DNA of 43,594 bases from Bacillus sp. MUM 116 (lineage in GTDB: Bacteria > Bacillota > Bacilli > Bacillales > Cytobacillaceae). This document shows positions 30,342 to 38,702 of this stretch, piece after piece. A program made the position numbers and the translations under genes. The stretch lies in NCBI RefSeq assembly GCF_001866655.1, contig NZ_MLYR01000093.1, positions 1 through 43,594 on the forward strand. Direction: 5' to 3'. Under the pieces are notes generated by a model. It was not told the DNA's origin, did not search any database, and saw only the letters and a list, made by a program, of their open reading frames with translations. How positions within the stretch are numbered: position 1 is the first letter of the stretch; every line of letters begins with the position of its first letter.

Positions 30342-30743
30342 ATGTCGGAAATAATCGAAACAGGCAGTATCATAACAGGTAAGGTAACGGGAATTCAGCC
30401 CTATGGTGCGTTCGTGGCATTAGGGGAAAATACACAAGGCCTTGTGCACATTTCAGAAATCACACACGGTTATGTGAAAGATATTAATGATCATCTCAAA
30501 GTCGGTGATGAGGTGAAAGTGAAAGTTTTATCTATAGACGAAGGTGCAGGTAAAATTGGCTTATCCATTCGCGCTACAGAAGAGGCTCCTGTCCAAGCTG
30601 CAAAGCCGGTTAAAAAGCCACGTAAGCGCCAAGCGGCTGCCATTGTTCCGGAAACTGAAGGAGCGCAAGGATTCAATACCTTAAAAGATAAGCTTCAAGA
30701 GTGGATTGATCAATCACAAAGGGAAGATTTAATTAAAAAATAA
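30342..30743 (+). CDS. yugI: S1 RNA-binding domain protein YugI (general stress protein 13)
   Basis: 133 aa, ATG with AGGAG 8 nt upstream. One S1 domain (about residues 7-77: GSIITGKVTGIQPYGAFV, GLVHISEITHGYV, KVGDEVKVKVLSID, GKIGLSIRA) followed by a basic linker (KPVKKPRKRQ) and a short C-terminal helix (TLKDKLQEWIDQSQ). Equivalent to B. subtilis YugI, a ribosome-associated general stress protein. Likely binds RNA or ribosomes. Own promoter and terminator. Confidence 0.92.
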   Translation: MSEIIETGSIITGKVTGIQPYGAFVALGENTQGLVHISEITHGYVKDINDHLKVGDEVKVKVLSIDEGAGKIGLSIRATEEAPVQAAKPVKKPRKRQAAAIVPETEGAQGFNTLKDKLQEWIDQSQREDLIKK

Positions 30744-30750
30744 TAAAATG

Positions 30751-30796
30751 AAGGGCTTGGATGTTTAGAATTCTAAATTTCCAAGCCCTTTTTTCA
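30751..30796 (+). terminator. yugI terminator
   Basis: AAGGGCTTGG/CCAAGCCCTT outer stem with an inner TTTAGAATTCTAAA palindrome and T6. Confidence 0.92.
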
Positions 30797-30801
30797 TAGG
30801 C

Positions 30802-30979
30802 TGTGTTAAATGTCATTGTTGATTTTTTAACCATGTTGATTGGAGCGGAAGGCACGAAGACTCCTGTGGGAGTACGGGGCAGGGGAGACCCCACAGGAGC
30901 GAAGCGACTAGGAGGCTCCCCGGACCGCCCACGGAAAGCGAAGTGCCTGGAGCGGAAATGAACAGCCAAATTTAACACA
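30802..30979. repeat. 178-bp GC-rich repeat element with terminal inverted repeats
   Basis: Bounded by perfect 10-bp inverted repeats TGTGTTAAAT (30802-30811) and ATTTAACACA (30970-30979). The interior is far more GC-rich than its surroundings and full of hairpins (for example ACTCCTGTGGG with CCCACAGGAG, and GGCAC...GTGCC). The core TGGAGCGGAAGGCACGAAGA...CTGGAGCGGAAATGAACA resembles an interspersed element I know from many Bacillaceae genomes. It fills most of the 345-bp gap between yugI and rocD. A 108-codon open frame here is not a gene. Confidence 0.82.
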
Positions 30980-31088
30980 TCCTTACAAAAAATAGTAAAA
31001 ATCTTTTTCGATATTCGGTCATTCTTTTTCTCTGCACGGCTACAATAATATAAGTACATATTTCATCAATGAAATGGAGGAAGGCTTT

Positions 31089-32288
31089 ATGGCAGCAACA
31101 GTGAATACGAATAAACTCATTGAGCAAACAGAGAAATATGGTGCCCGAAATTATCTTCCGCTTCCAATTGTCGTTTCACGGGCAGAGGGTGTATGGGTAG
31201 AAGACCCTGAAGGCAATAAATACATGGACATGCTTAGTGCATATTCAGCCGTTAACCAAGGACATCGTCATCCTAAGATCATTCAATCTTTAAAGGATCA
31301 AGCAGACAGGGTTACTTTAACATCACGGGCCTTTCATAATGACCAGTTAGGGCCTTGGTATGAAAAAGTTTGTAACATAACGAATAAAGAAATGGCCCTT
31401 CCTATGAATACGGGAGCAGAAGCAGTAGAAACAGCCTTTAAAGCTGCCCGCCGCTGGGGTTATGATGTGAAAGGAATCCCCGATAACCAGGCAGAAATCA
31501 TCGGTTGTAATGGAAATTTCCATGGAAGAACGATGACAGCCGTCTCTTTGTCATCTGATCCAGAGTATCAACGTGGTTTTGGACCGATGCTTCCAGGAAT
31601 CAAGCTTGTCCCTTACGGTGATTTAGAGGCATTAAAAGCAGCGATTACCCCAAATACTGCTGCCTTTTTGATTGAACCCATCCAGGGAGAGGCCGGAATT
31701 GTGATCCCTCCGGAAGGCTTTATTAAAGCGGCATTTGATCTTTGTAAACAAAATAATGTGCTATTTATTGCTGATGAGATTCAGGCGGGTTTGGCCCGTA
31801 CCGGAAAGATGTTTGCATGTGAATGGGAAGGCATTGAACCTGACATGTATATACTAGGTAAAGCGTTAGGTGGAGGGGTAATGCCAATTTCATGTATATG
31901 TGCCAATAAAGACATTTTGGGTGTGTTTAATCCTGGTTCTCATGGTTCTACCTTTGGTGGAAATCCTCTTGCTTGTGCTGTTTCCATTGCTGCACTAGAT
32001 GTGCTGGTTGATGAAAAGCTTGCAGAGAAATCAATGGAGTTTGGTGAGTATTTTATCAGTAAACTAAAGGAAATTAAGAATCCAATGATAAAAGAAGTTC
32101 GTGGACGCGGTTTGTTTATTGGAGTGGAATTAACAGAGCCTGCCCGTAAATATTGTGAAGAGTTAAAGGAGCAAGGTTTACTCTGTAAAGAGACCCATGA
32201 TACGGTTATTCGTTTTGCGCCACCACTTGTCATTACAAAAGAAGAATTGGATTGGGCCCTTGAGAGAATCCATAAGGTGCTGGGCTAA
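31089..32288 (+). CDS. rocD: Ornithine aminotransferase RocD
   Basis: 399 aa from ATG 31089 (GGAGGAAGG upstream; an earlier in-frame ATG lacks a ribosome site). Class-III PLP aminotransferase: NYLPLPIVVSRAEGVWVEDPEGNKYMDMLSAYSAVNQGHRHP, GAEAVETAFKAARRWGY, GNFHGRTMTAVSLSSDP, ADEIQAGLARTGK, and LGKALGGG with the PLP Lys. Converts ornithine plus 2-oxoglutarate to glutamate-semialdehyde plus glutamate in arginine catabolism. No other roc gene is nearby and no SigL (-24/-12) promoter is visible, so regulation may differ from B. subtilis rocDEF. Confidence 0.95.
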   Translation: MAATVNTNKLIEQTEKYGARNYLPLPIVVSRAEGVWVEDPEGNKYMDMLSAYSAVNQGHRHPKIIQSLKDQADRVTLTSRAFHNDQLGPWYEKVCNITNKEMALPMNTGAEAVETAFKAARRWGYDVKGIPDNQAEIIGCNGNFHGRTMTAVSLSSDPEYQRGFGPMLPGIKLVPYGDLEALKAAITPNTAAFLIEPIQGEAGIVIPPEGFIKAAFDLCKQNNVLFIADEIQAGLARTGKMFACEWEGIEPDMYILGKALGGGVMPISCICANKDILGVFNPGSHGSTFGGNPLACAVSIAALDVLVDEKLAEKSMEFGEYFISKLKEIKNPMIKEVRGRGLFIGVELTEPARKYCEELKEQGLLCKETHDTVIRFAPPLVITKEELDWALERIHKVLG

Positions 32289-32316
32289 AATTTATTGGAA
32301 TCGTTTCGGAAGCGGA

Positions 32317-32354
32317 AAAAAATCGGAGGCGCAAAGAGGCGCTTCCGATTTTTT
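32317..32354 (+). terminator. rocD terminator
   Basis: 16-bp stem (one G-U) with 6-nt loop, ending in T6. Confidence 0.88.
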
Positions 32355-32467
32355 ATGGTGTAATTTCAAAAATTTACATTTACTTCTTTTCGAGAAAACA
32401 AAAAACTAGTTTTTTGCAATTAACATCATAATAATAAGTAATGATGGAGGAAAAGGAGTTGAAGATT

Positions 32468-33631
32468 TTGGAGAATTTTATTTTTTTAAATCCAACAAAA
32501 TTGATTTTTGGAAAAGGTCAGCTTGAACAATTAAAAAACGAAGTGCCAAACCATGGTCGTAAAATTTTACTTGTATATGGGGGCGGAAGTATTAAACGAA
32601 GCGGCCTTTATGATCAAGTAATCGAAACCTTAAAAGAAATAAATTGTGAGATTTTCGAACTCCCCGGGGTAGAACCCAACCCGCGCATCTCAACAGCAAG
32701 AAAAGGAGTAGAAATTTGTAAACAAGAAGGAATAGAATTCCTTTTAGCAGTTGGCGGCGGGAGTGTCATTGATTGTACAAAGCTGATTGCTGCCGGGGCT
32801 AAATATGATGGCGACGCCTGGGATTTAGTGACAAAAAAAGTAATTGCCCGAGATGCCCTTCCATTTGGGACAGTATTAACGCTTGCGGCAACGGGGTCTG
32901 AAATGAACTCTGGGTCCGTTATCACGAACTGGGAAACAAAGGAAAAGTATGGATGGGGAAGTCCTGCCACATTCCCGAAATTTTCGATATTAGATCCAGT
33001 TAATACGTACACTGTCCCAAGAAATCAAACGGTTTATGGAATTGTAGATATGATGTCACATACTTTAGAGCATTATTTCCATTTGGAAGAAAATACTGAT
33101 TTTCAGGACCGCATGTGCGAATCCTTATTACTTACGGTCATGGAAACTGGACCTAAATTACTGTCAGATCTTGAAAACTATGAATACAGAGCAACAATTC
33201 TTTACTGTGGAACAATGGCTTTAAACGGGATTCTCAATATGGGTTACCGTGGGGATTGGGCCACCCACAATCTGGAACATGCTGTTTCAGCCGTTTATGA
33301 CATCCCGCATGGCGGTGGTCTTGCGATTCTTTTCCCTAATTGGATGCGGCATAATCTCGATGTTAAACCAGAACGTTTCAAACAGCTTGCTGTTCGGGTT
33401 TTCGGTGTTGACCCTGAAAGAAAAAGCGCGGAAGAAGCAGGGCTTGAAGGAATTCAAAAACTCCGTGATTTCTGGAATAGCATTGGGGCACCATCACGTT
33501 TGGCAGACTATCAAATTGATGATAGCCAAATTGAATTAATGGCTGACAAAGCTATGGTTAATGGTGAGTATGGTAATTTTAAGAATCTAAATCGGGAAGA
33601 TACGGCAGCGATCTATCGTGCTTCATTATAG
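32468..33631 (+). CDS. yugJ: Iron-containing (NADPH-dependent butanol-type) alcohol dehydrogenase YugJ/YugK-like
   Basis: 387 aa from TTG 32468 (AAGGAG 9 nt upstream), matching the known family start MENF. Fe-dependent ADH family: VYGGGSIKRSGLYDQV, AVGGGSVIDCTKLIAAGA, TLAATGSEMNSGSVITN, metal-ligand region MSHTLEHYF, and HNLEHAVSAVYDIPHGGGLAILFP. Expected to interconvert medium-chain aldehydes and alcohols with NADPH. B. subtilis has tandem yugJ-yugK; only one copy is present here. Lies just before pgi, as in B. subtilis. Confidence 0.92.
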   Translation: MENFIFLNPTKLIFGKGQLEQLKNEVPNHGRKILLVYGGGSIKRSGLYDQVIETLKEINCEIFELPGVEPNPRISTARKGVEICKQEGIEFLLAVGGGSVIDCTKLIAAGAKYDGDAWDLVTKKVIARDALPFGTVLTLAATGSEMNSGSVITNWETKEKYGWGSPATFPKFSILDPVNTYTVPRNQTVYGIVDMMSHTLEHYFHLEENTDFQDRMCESLLLTVMETGPKLLSDLENYEYRATILYCGTMALNGILNMGYRGDWATHNLEHAVSAVYDIPHGGGLAILFPNWMRHNLDVKPERFKQLAVRVFGVDPERKSAEEAGLEGIQKLRDFWNSIGAPSRLADYQIDDSQIELMADKAMVNGEYGNFKNLNREDTAAIYRASL

Positions 33632-33640
33632 GAATAAAGG

Positions 33641-33667
33641 GCCCAGGCAATAATGTCTGGGTTTTTT
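33641..33667 (+). terminator. Alcohol dehydrogenase gene terminator
   Basis: CCCAG/CTGGG stem within a slightly longer imperfect hairpin, followed by T6. Confidence 0.75.
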
Positions 33668-33675
33668 AAATAATG

Positions 33676-33794
33676 TGTCCAGCTTCAGCGCCTAGCACCT
33701 CTAGGTCGCTTCGGTCCATCCGATGAAGTCAAAAAACGACTTCATCGATGGACCTCCAGCGCTTGTCGGGGCTGATCAAGGCGCTCCCGCATTT
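33676..33794 (+). repeat. Hairpin-rich repeat, copy 3 (119 bp) with a different stem
   Basis: Starts TGTCCAGCTTCAGCGCCTAG and ends GATCAAGGCGCTCCCGCATTT, like the other copies. The central hairpin is different: GATGAAGTC/GACTTCATC flanked by GGTCCATC/GATGGACC, instead of AGAAGGTT/AACCTTCT. It lies between the alcohol dehydrogenase and pgi genes. Confidence 0.83.
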
Positions 33795-33898
33795 CATGTC
33801 GAAAATGGGTGCGCTTTCATTATGTACCCTTTCTTGATTATCATCACGGCATTCGTTAAAGTGGATATTGAAAATATAATTACTGGAGGATCCTACAT

Positions 33899-35248
33899 AT
33901 GACACACGTTCGCTTTGATTATTCAAAAGCATTAACCTTTTTTGGGGAACATGAACTTACATATTTACGTGATGCTGTAAAAGTAGCACACCATTCGCTT
34001 CATGAACAAACCGGCGCAGGCAGTGACTTTTTAGGATGGATTGAACTGCCAACCGAATACGATAAAGAGGAGTTTTCCCGAATCCAAAAAGCTTCCGAAA
34101 AAATTAAATCCGATTCAGATGTTTTACTTGTAATCGGGATTGGCGGTTCTTACCTTGGCGCCCGTGCTGCAATTGAAATGCTGAATCACAGCTTTTACAA
34201 TGCTCTTCCAAAAGATAAACGAACAACTCCTCTAATTATTTTTGTCGGAAATAATATCAGTTCTTCTTATATGAAAGATGTAATGGATTTGCTGGATGGA
34301 AAGGACTTTTCGATCAATGTAATCTCCAAATCCGGCACAACAACAGAACCGGCAATTGCTTTCCGGATTTTCCGCAAGCTTCTTGAAGAAAAATACGGCA
34401 GTGAAGAGGCGAACAAACGAATTTTTGCAACCACTGACAAGGCAAGAGGCGCTTTGAAAACATTATCCAATGAAGAGGGCTATGAAACGTTTGTGATTCC
34501 GGATGATGTTGGCGGCCGTTATTCTGTTTTAACAGCAGTTGGCCTGCTGCCAATCGCGGTCAGCGGGGCAAACATTGAAAAAATGATGGAAGGCGCTGCC
34601 CAAGCACAGGAAGACTTTGGCCATTCCGAACTTGAAGACAATGCAGCCTACCAGTATGCGGCGGTAAGAAATGTCCTTTATAACAAAGGAAAAACCATTG
34701 AAATGTTGATTAACTACGAGCCTGGACTTCAATATTTCTCAGAGTGGTGGAAGCAGCTATTCGGTGAAAGTGAAGGGAAGGACCAAAAGGGGATTTTTCC
34801 ATCTTCGGCTAATTTTTCGACTGATTTGCATTCTCTTGGGCAATATGTTCAGGAAGGGCGCCGTGATATATTTGAAACGGTTATTAAGGTCGAACAACCG
34901 CGTCATGAATTAACAATTGAAAAAGCGGATAATGATTTGGATGGCTTGAATTATCTGGCTGGCCAAACGGTTGATTTTGTGAATAACAAAGCCTTTGAAG
35001 GAACAATGCTTGCGCATACAGATGGCGGAGTGCCAAACTTAATCGTTACCATCCCGGCCATGGATGAATATACATTCGGGTATATGGTGTATTTCTTTGA
35101 AAAAGCATGTGCAATGAGCGGCTATTTACTCGGTGTAAATCCATTTGACCAGCCGGGTGTTGAAGCTTATAAGGTAAACATGTTTGCCTTATTAGGTAAA
35201 CCAGGCTTTGAAGAGAAAAAAGCTGAGCTAGAAAAGCGTTTAAAATAA
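33899..35248 (+). CDS. pgi: Glucose-6-phosphate isomerase
   Basis: 449 aa, ATG with GGAGGATCC upstream. Phosphoglucose isomerase with SIS folds: VIGIGGSYLGARAAIE, NVISKSGTTTEPAIAFRI, GGRYSVLTAVGLLPIAV, ESEGKDQKGIFPSSANFSTDLHSLGQ and QPGVEAYKVNMFALLG. Interconverts glucose-6-phosphate and fructose-6-phosphate in the cytoplasm. Usual length for the Bacillus short form. Followed immediately by an inverted repeat copy, with no simple terminator before it. Confidence 0.97.
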   Translation: MTHVRFDYSKALTFFGEHELTYLRDAVKVAHHSLHEQTGAGSDFLGWIELPTEYDKEEFSRIQKASEKIKSDSDVLLVIGIGGSYLGARAAIEMLNHSFYNALPKDKRTTPLIIFVGNNISSSYMKDVMDLLDGKDFSINVISKSGTTTEPAIAFRIFRKLLEEKYGSEEANKRIFATTDKARGALKTLSNEEGYETFVIPDDVGGRYSVLTAVGLLPIAVSGANIEKMMEGAAQAQEDFGHSELEDNAAYQYAAVRNVLYNKGKTIEMLINYEPGLQYFSEWWKQLFGESEGKDQKGIFPSSANFSTDLHSLGQYVQEGRRDIFETVIKVEQPRHELTIEKADNDLDGLNYLAGQTVDFVNNKAFEGTMLAHTDGGVPNLIVTIPAMDEYTFGYMVYFFEKACAMSGYLLGVNPFDQPGVEAYKVNMFALLGKPGFEEKKAELEKRLK

Positions 35249-35252
35249 CTAG

Positions 35253-35470
35253 GAAAAGCGGAATCGCCTTGGTCAGGGGCGATATAGGAATACAAGTCGA
35301 TTGGCGAGCGTAGCGAAGACAGAGACTTAGTAGTCCTTAATCCGTACAGAAAGCGCTAGCTTTCTGTAGCCAAGCACAAGGCGAGCCGGCGAGAAGGTTT
35401 TTCTTTAACCTTCTTGAAGTATTGGCTTGTGACCTCGAGCACCTAGGCGCTGAAGCTGGACAATTCTCAA
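35253..35470 (-). repeat. Hairpin-rich repeat, copy 4 (218 bp, inverted, enlarged)
   Basis: Read on the minus strand it begins GAGAATTGTCCAGCTTCAGC and contains the AAGAAGGTT/AACCTTCT hairpin as in copy 2. It is about 90 bp longer because of an inserted middle part with a GAAAGCGCTAGCTTTC palindrome (35350-35365). It starts 4 nt after the pgi stop and may serve as its transcript end. Confidence 0.85.
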
Positions 35471-35497
35471 AGCAATTTATAAATTCTTATAGTACAA

Positions 35498-35527
35498 AGA
35501 AAAGGTGCTGAAGATTGTTCAGCACCT
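35498..35527 (-). terminator. yugO terminator
   Basis: Perfect AGGTGCTGAA/TTCAGCACCT stem (35503-35512 with 35518-35527) with TTTTCTTT on the minus strand. Confidence 0.88.
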
Positions 35528-36512
35528 ATTTGAAGATTAATAATAAATCATTTTTTTCTATTTTGATGGAGTGGGGAGGATTTAATAATGTTTCTTCCCC
35601 TCTTTTTATCCCAATCAATAAATTTCCCTCATTTAATAATTGATGGCAGACCTCTAAAATGCTTTTGCCAATTTCCTCTTCTTTTATCGTACACGCGGAT
35701 AATCTGCTTTCCTGCAATTGGTGAACGAAATCGGACAAAAGACCATCTCCATTGGAATGCAGACTATTTATCATAAAAACACTCGTTAATTTATTTGATT
35801 GAATTACTTCGTCTGCACCTGCCCGATAAGCATTGATTACTTGTTCAGCAGTTAAAATTTCCACAATACATTTAACCTCCGCACATAAGCCCTTTATCGT
35901 TAATAAAGTTAAAATACTATTCATATCCGCTTGAAGCTCATCATTTCCCCGGTCTGCTGTTATTAAAACCTTTTCCGCTTCGGTTATATTACTTTTCATA
36001 ATGGTTTCGTCAACATGGCCCTTGCCTTGAATAAAATGAACAAATTTCGAATGGACAGGATTTGCTTCAAGGGTTTCGTCAATTAAAACAATCATTTGTG
36101 GAGTACGTGAGCGGATTATCTTATCAGTTAGCTCTCTTGACCTTTCATTCCAGCCAATAATAATAATGTGGAATTTCCCTTTAAATTGAATTTTTCCTTC
36201 TAATAAAGCATCCTGTTTTGTCACCGCTGCGGCGGCCAATGTTCCAAAATAAGAGGAAACAATGCCAGCACCAAGTAGAATAAGAACTAAGGCGATAAAT
36301 CTGCCGATTAAGGAATGTGGAACATAGTCACCATAACCCACGGTTGTACCAGTAATAATCGCCCACCAGATCCCATCGAATATAGATGGAAAGGTTTTAG
36401 GTTCTACAAGATGTATAAAAATTCCGAATAGTAGAAAAACTAATAAGGCAATAAATAGGATTCGAATTAAGAGAGGTAATCTTAAAAAACTGATATAAAA
36501 ACGATTGGGCAT
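35526..36512 (-). CDS. yugO: Potassium channel protein YugO
   Basis: 328 aa, GAGGTG before the ATG. Two membrane segments (about 14-34 and 70-92) around a pore loop with selectivity filter TTVGYGD (56-62), then a cytoplasmic RCK/TrkA-N-like domain beginning FHIIIIGWNERSRELTDKI (GWNERS in place of the classical GxGxxG) and a RCK-C-like end (KIEKNDLLLIFK). Equivalent to B. subtilis YugO, the K+ channel used for biofilm electrical signalling. A cre-like site lies 125 nt upstream. Stop codon lies inside its terminator hairpin. Confidence 0.92.
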   Translation of the reverse strand: MPNRFYISFLRLPLLIRILFIALLVFLLFGIFIHLVEPKTFPSIFDGIWWAIITGTTVGYGDYVPHSLIGRFIALVLILLGAGIVSSYFGTLAAAAVTKQDALLEGKIQFKGKFHIIIIGWNERSRELTDKIIRSRTPQMIVLIDETLEANPVHSKFVHFIQGKGHVDETIMKSNITEAEKVLITADRGNDELQADMNSILTLLTIKGLCAEVKCIVEILTAEQVINAYRAGADEVIQSNKLTSVFMINSLHSNGDGLLSDFVHQLQESRLSACTIKEEEIGKSILEVCHQLLNEGNLLIGIKRGEETLLNPPHSIKIEKNDLLLIFK

Positions 36513-36635
36513 GTTCTCACCTCGATCATCGATTCTTCTCCCATTATTGACGTAATAAGGGTTAATCTAGTCATATTCCAACTTATTTTATATTGAGGTG
36601 ACGCCGCAAAATTTTGGCTTTTTTGTTCATTCCCC

Positions 36636-36664
36636 TTGTAAACGTTTTCAAAATGAAATAAATT
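36636..36664 (+). promoter_or_regulatory. Candidate promoter of the Spo0E-like gene overlapped by a cre site
   Basis: TTGTAA (36636-36641), 17-bp spacer, TAAATT (36659-36664). The 14-mer TGTAAACGTTTTCA (36637-36650) fits the CcpA consensus TGWAANCGNTNWCA at every position and covers the -35. Confidence 0.65.
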
Positions 36665-36711
36665 ATGAATAATAGCTTACAACCAGAATCTTAAGAAATG
36701 GGGTCGAAGGG

Positions 36712-36876
36712 ATGAATAGTACGAAGCACTCACTTTTGTTCAATATTGAAAAAACTAGATTAGAAATGATTCTCTTAGCCAGCCAGCATGGATATTCTAA
36801 TCCCCATGTTGTTCAATGCAGCCAAAAACTCGACCTTTTACTCAATGATTATAATGAAAAAGTAAAACCAAATTAA
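36712..36876 (+). CDS. Spo0E-like aspartyl-phosphate phosphatase (54 aa)
   Basis: 54 aa; missed by length-filtered gene finders. The sequence IEKTRLEMILLASQHGYSNP then VVQCSQKLDLLLNDY carries the Spo0E family signature, with the SQxLD motif containing the Asp/Gln active residues (SQKLD, residues 37-41). Such proteins dephosphorylate Spo0A~P (or a related regulator) and delay sporulation. The Shine-Dalgarno is GGGG or GAAGGG close to the ATG. A consensus cre box over a putative -35 upstream suggests catabolite control. Strong terminator immediately downstream, so a single-gene unit. Confidence 0.87.
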   Translation: MNSTKHSLLFNIEKTRLEMILLASQHGYSNPHVVQCSQKLDLLLNDYNEKVKPN

Positions 36877-36905
36877 ACCTTCCGGGTCCTCCGGAAGGTT
36901 TTTAT
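36875..36905 (+). terminator. Terminator of the Spo0E-like gene
   Basis: AAACCTTCCGG/CCGGAAGGTTT perfect 11-bp stem, 5-nt loop, T5. Confidence 0.92.
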
Positions 36906-37004
36906 AATGAAAAGACGCATGAAATGTTTTCCAACTTCAAATAAGGATAAATTTCTACGAAAATGCAAAATTTAACTATAATCAAATATTTTGAGGTGTA
37001 GCTG

Positions 37005-38702
37005 GTGTTTAGTGAATTGAAGAAAGAGCAAAAGCTGATTTTTTTTGCTTTGTTAGTGCTTGCATTATATTTATCCCCGCTCTTTATTCTCCAGGAAAAT
37101 GCCCATATCCGTGTTCACGATAATTTGGATTCGAATTTGGCATGGTATAAGGTGCTTGCCCAAAGCGGGGAAATATTTGGCCCGGTAAATGGTATCATCC
37201 CTCAAATTATTAATGGAGTGCCGCGAAACACTTTTGGTACAGAGTTTAGCTTGATTGTCTGGCTATATGCACTTTTTCCAACCATGATTGCCTATGGAAT
37301 CAGCCAAGCCATTACAAGGATTGTTGCTTTTTTTGGAATGTATCTCCTATTAAAGCAACACTTTCTTCCGGGGAATCATTGGAGGTTTTATCAGGTAAGT
37401 GCCGCATTAGCCTTTGCCCTTACTCCATTTTGGCCATCGGGTATGTTAAGTACGTTAGGAATGCCGCTTGCTCTTTGGGCTTTTCTCAATATCCGTAACG
37501 GCAGCGGAACAGCAAAAGATTACGTAACCCTAACACTTTTGCCGTTATATTCAAGTATTGTCCTGGGATTTTTCTTTTTTTTAAGCGCCATGGGAATTTT
37601 TTGGGCTGTTGACATTATCAGAAGAAAAGGATGGAATCCACGTTTTTTATTTTCCATTATGTACATGACATTTATTTACATGATTGCGGAATACCGTCTA
37701 GTTTATTCCTTTTTATTCGTTTCTGAAGCCAATAGCCGGGATGAATACTTCCATGCAGAATTGCCTTTATGGCGGGTTATTCGACTGACGTTCAAAAACT
37801 ATGTTCTGGGGCATACCCATGTTATGACCGTACATACTCTCTTTATCCTTCCCGCGACTTTTATTGCGCTGTATTTTATTTATAAGAAAAAATTATGGAA
37901 ACAGGAAAGACTCTATGTTTTTTTATTTATCTTAAATTTTACATTATCGATATGGTATGCGTTCTGGTTTTTTAAAGGATGGCTGCCACTAACAAAACGT
38001 TTTCATTTTATGGATACATTTAACTTTGCCCGTTACCATTTTCTAAGGCCGCTCGTCACTTATGCAAGTTTCGCAATTGCATTAAAAATCATCTCGCTTC
38101 AAGGAAAAAGCTGGGCCAAAACAGCAAACTGGTTTGTTGTCTTGCAGCTGCTATTTTTAGGGGTGTTTAATGATGAAATCATTTACCGTCAAAAACCGAC
38201 AGTGAAAGAGTTTTATGCAGAGGATTTATTCAAGGAAGTAAAGAATTACATCAGCCTCCCTCAAAAGGATTACAGGGTTGCCAGTATTGGAATTCACCCG
38301 GCGGTTTCACAGTACAATGGTTTTTACACTCTGGATACGTATAATAATTTTTATCCGTTAACCTATAAACATCAGTTCCGGGAAATAATTGAAAAGGAGC
38401 TGGCAAAAAATAAAACGGTTCGAAATTATTTTGACCAATGGGGGGGCCGCTGCTATCTGTTCACCGCCCAGCTTGGAAAACGATACATGGTTAAAAAGCA
38501 TTCTAAAAGGCATTTAAAGAACTTGGAGCTAAATACTGCCGTTTTCAACCAAATGGGCGGTCAATATATTTTTTCAGCCTTACCGATTGATAATGCAGAG
38601 GAAAATCAACTGAACCTGGAAAAGGTTTTTAAATCAAAAACCTCAGCATGGAAAATTTACTTGTATAAGACTATAGAGACATCGGAGGTAATGACAAGAT
38701 GA
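37005..38702 (+). CDS. Polytopic membrane protein, YkoS-like (probable DUF6044, GT-C-type glycosyltransferase)
   Basis: 565 aa with a GTG start, GAGGTG 6 nt upstream. About ten hydrophobic segments. The first is followed by an extracytoplasmic loop with acidic HIRVHDNLDSNLAWYK, where GT-C glycosyltransferases place catalytic Asp residues. A soluble C-terminal region (about 395-565) contains YRVASIGIHPAVSQYNGFYTLDTYNNFYPL. The downstream gene overlaps by 4 nt and encodes a GtrB-like polyprenyl-phosphate glycosyltransferase. This pairing matches YkoS-YkoT (compare YfhO-CsbB) of B. subtilis, which decorate envelope polymers. Sugar and acceptor unknown. A TATAAT at 36977-36982 lies upstream with a poor -35. 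Confidence 0.78.
   Translation: MFSELKKEQKLIFFALLVLALYLSPLFILQENAHIRVHDNLDSNLAWYKVLAQSGEIFGPVNGIIPQIINGVPRNTFGTEFSLIVWLYALFPTMIAYGISQAITRIVAFFGMYLLLKQHFLPGNHWRFYQVSAALAFALTPFWPSGMLSTLGMPLALWAFLNIRNGSGTAKDYVTLTLLPLYSSIVLGFFFFLSAMGIFWAVDIIRRKGWNPRFLFSIMYMTFIYMIAEYRLVYSFLFVSEANSRDEYFHAELPLWRVIRLTFKNYVLGHTHVMTVHTLFILPATFIALYFIYKKKLWKQERLYVFLFILNFTLSIWYAFWFFKGWLPLTKRFHFMDTFNFARYHFLRPLVTYASFAIALKIISLQGKSWAKTANWFVVLQLLFLGVFNDEIIYRQKPTVKEFYAEDLFKEVKNYISLPQKDYRVASIGIHPAVSQYNGFYTLDTYNNFYPLTYKHQFREIIEKELAKNKTVRNYFDQWGGRCYLFTAQLGKRYMVKKHSKRHLKNLELNTAVFNQMGGQYIFSALPIDNAEENQLNLEKVFKSKTSAWKIYLYKTIETSEVMTR

Noticed and set aside
30733..31059. 108-codon minus-strand frame
   Set aside because: It is produced by the GC-rich 178-bp repeat element and its terminal repeats; no family similarity and no ribosome site.
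31000..31088. SigL (-24/-12) promoter for rocD
   Set aside because: No TGGCAC-N5-TTGCA pattern is found in the upstream interval.
33875..33880. TATAAT just before pgi as its -10 element
   Set aside because: Transcription from it would start within the ribosome-binding site at 33885-33890 and no -35 is present.
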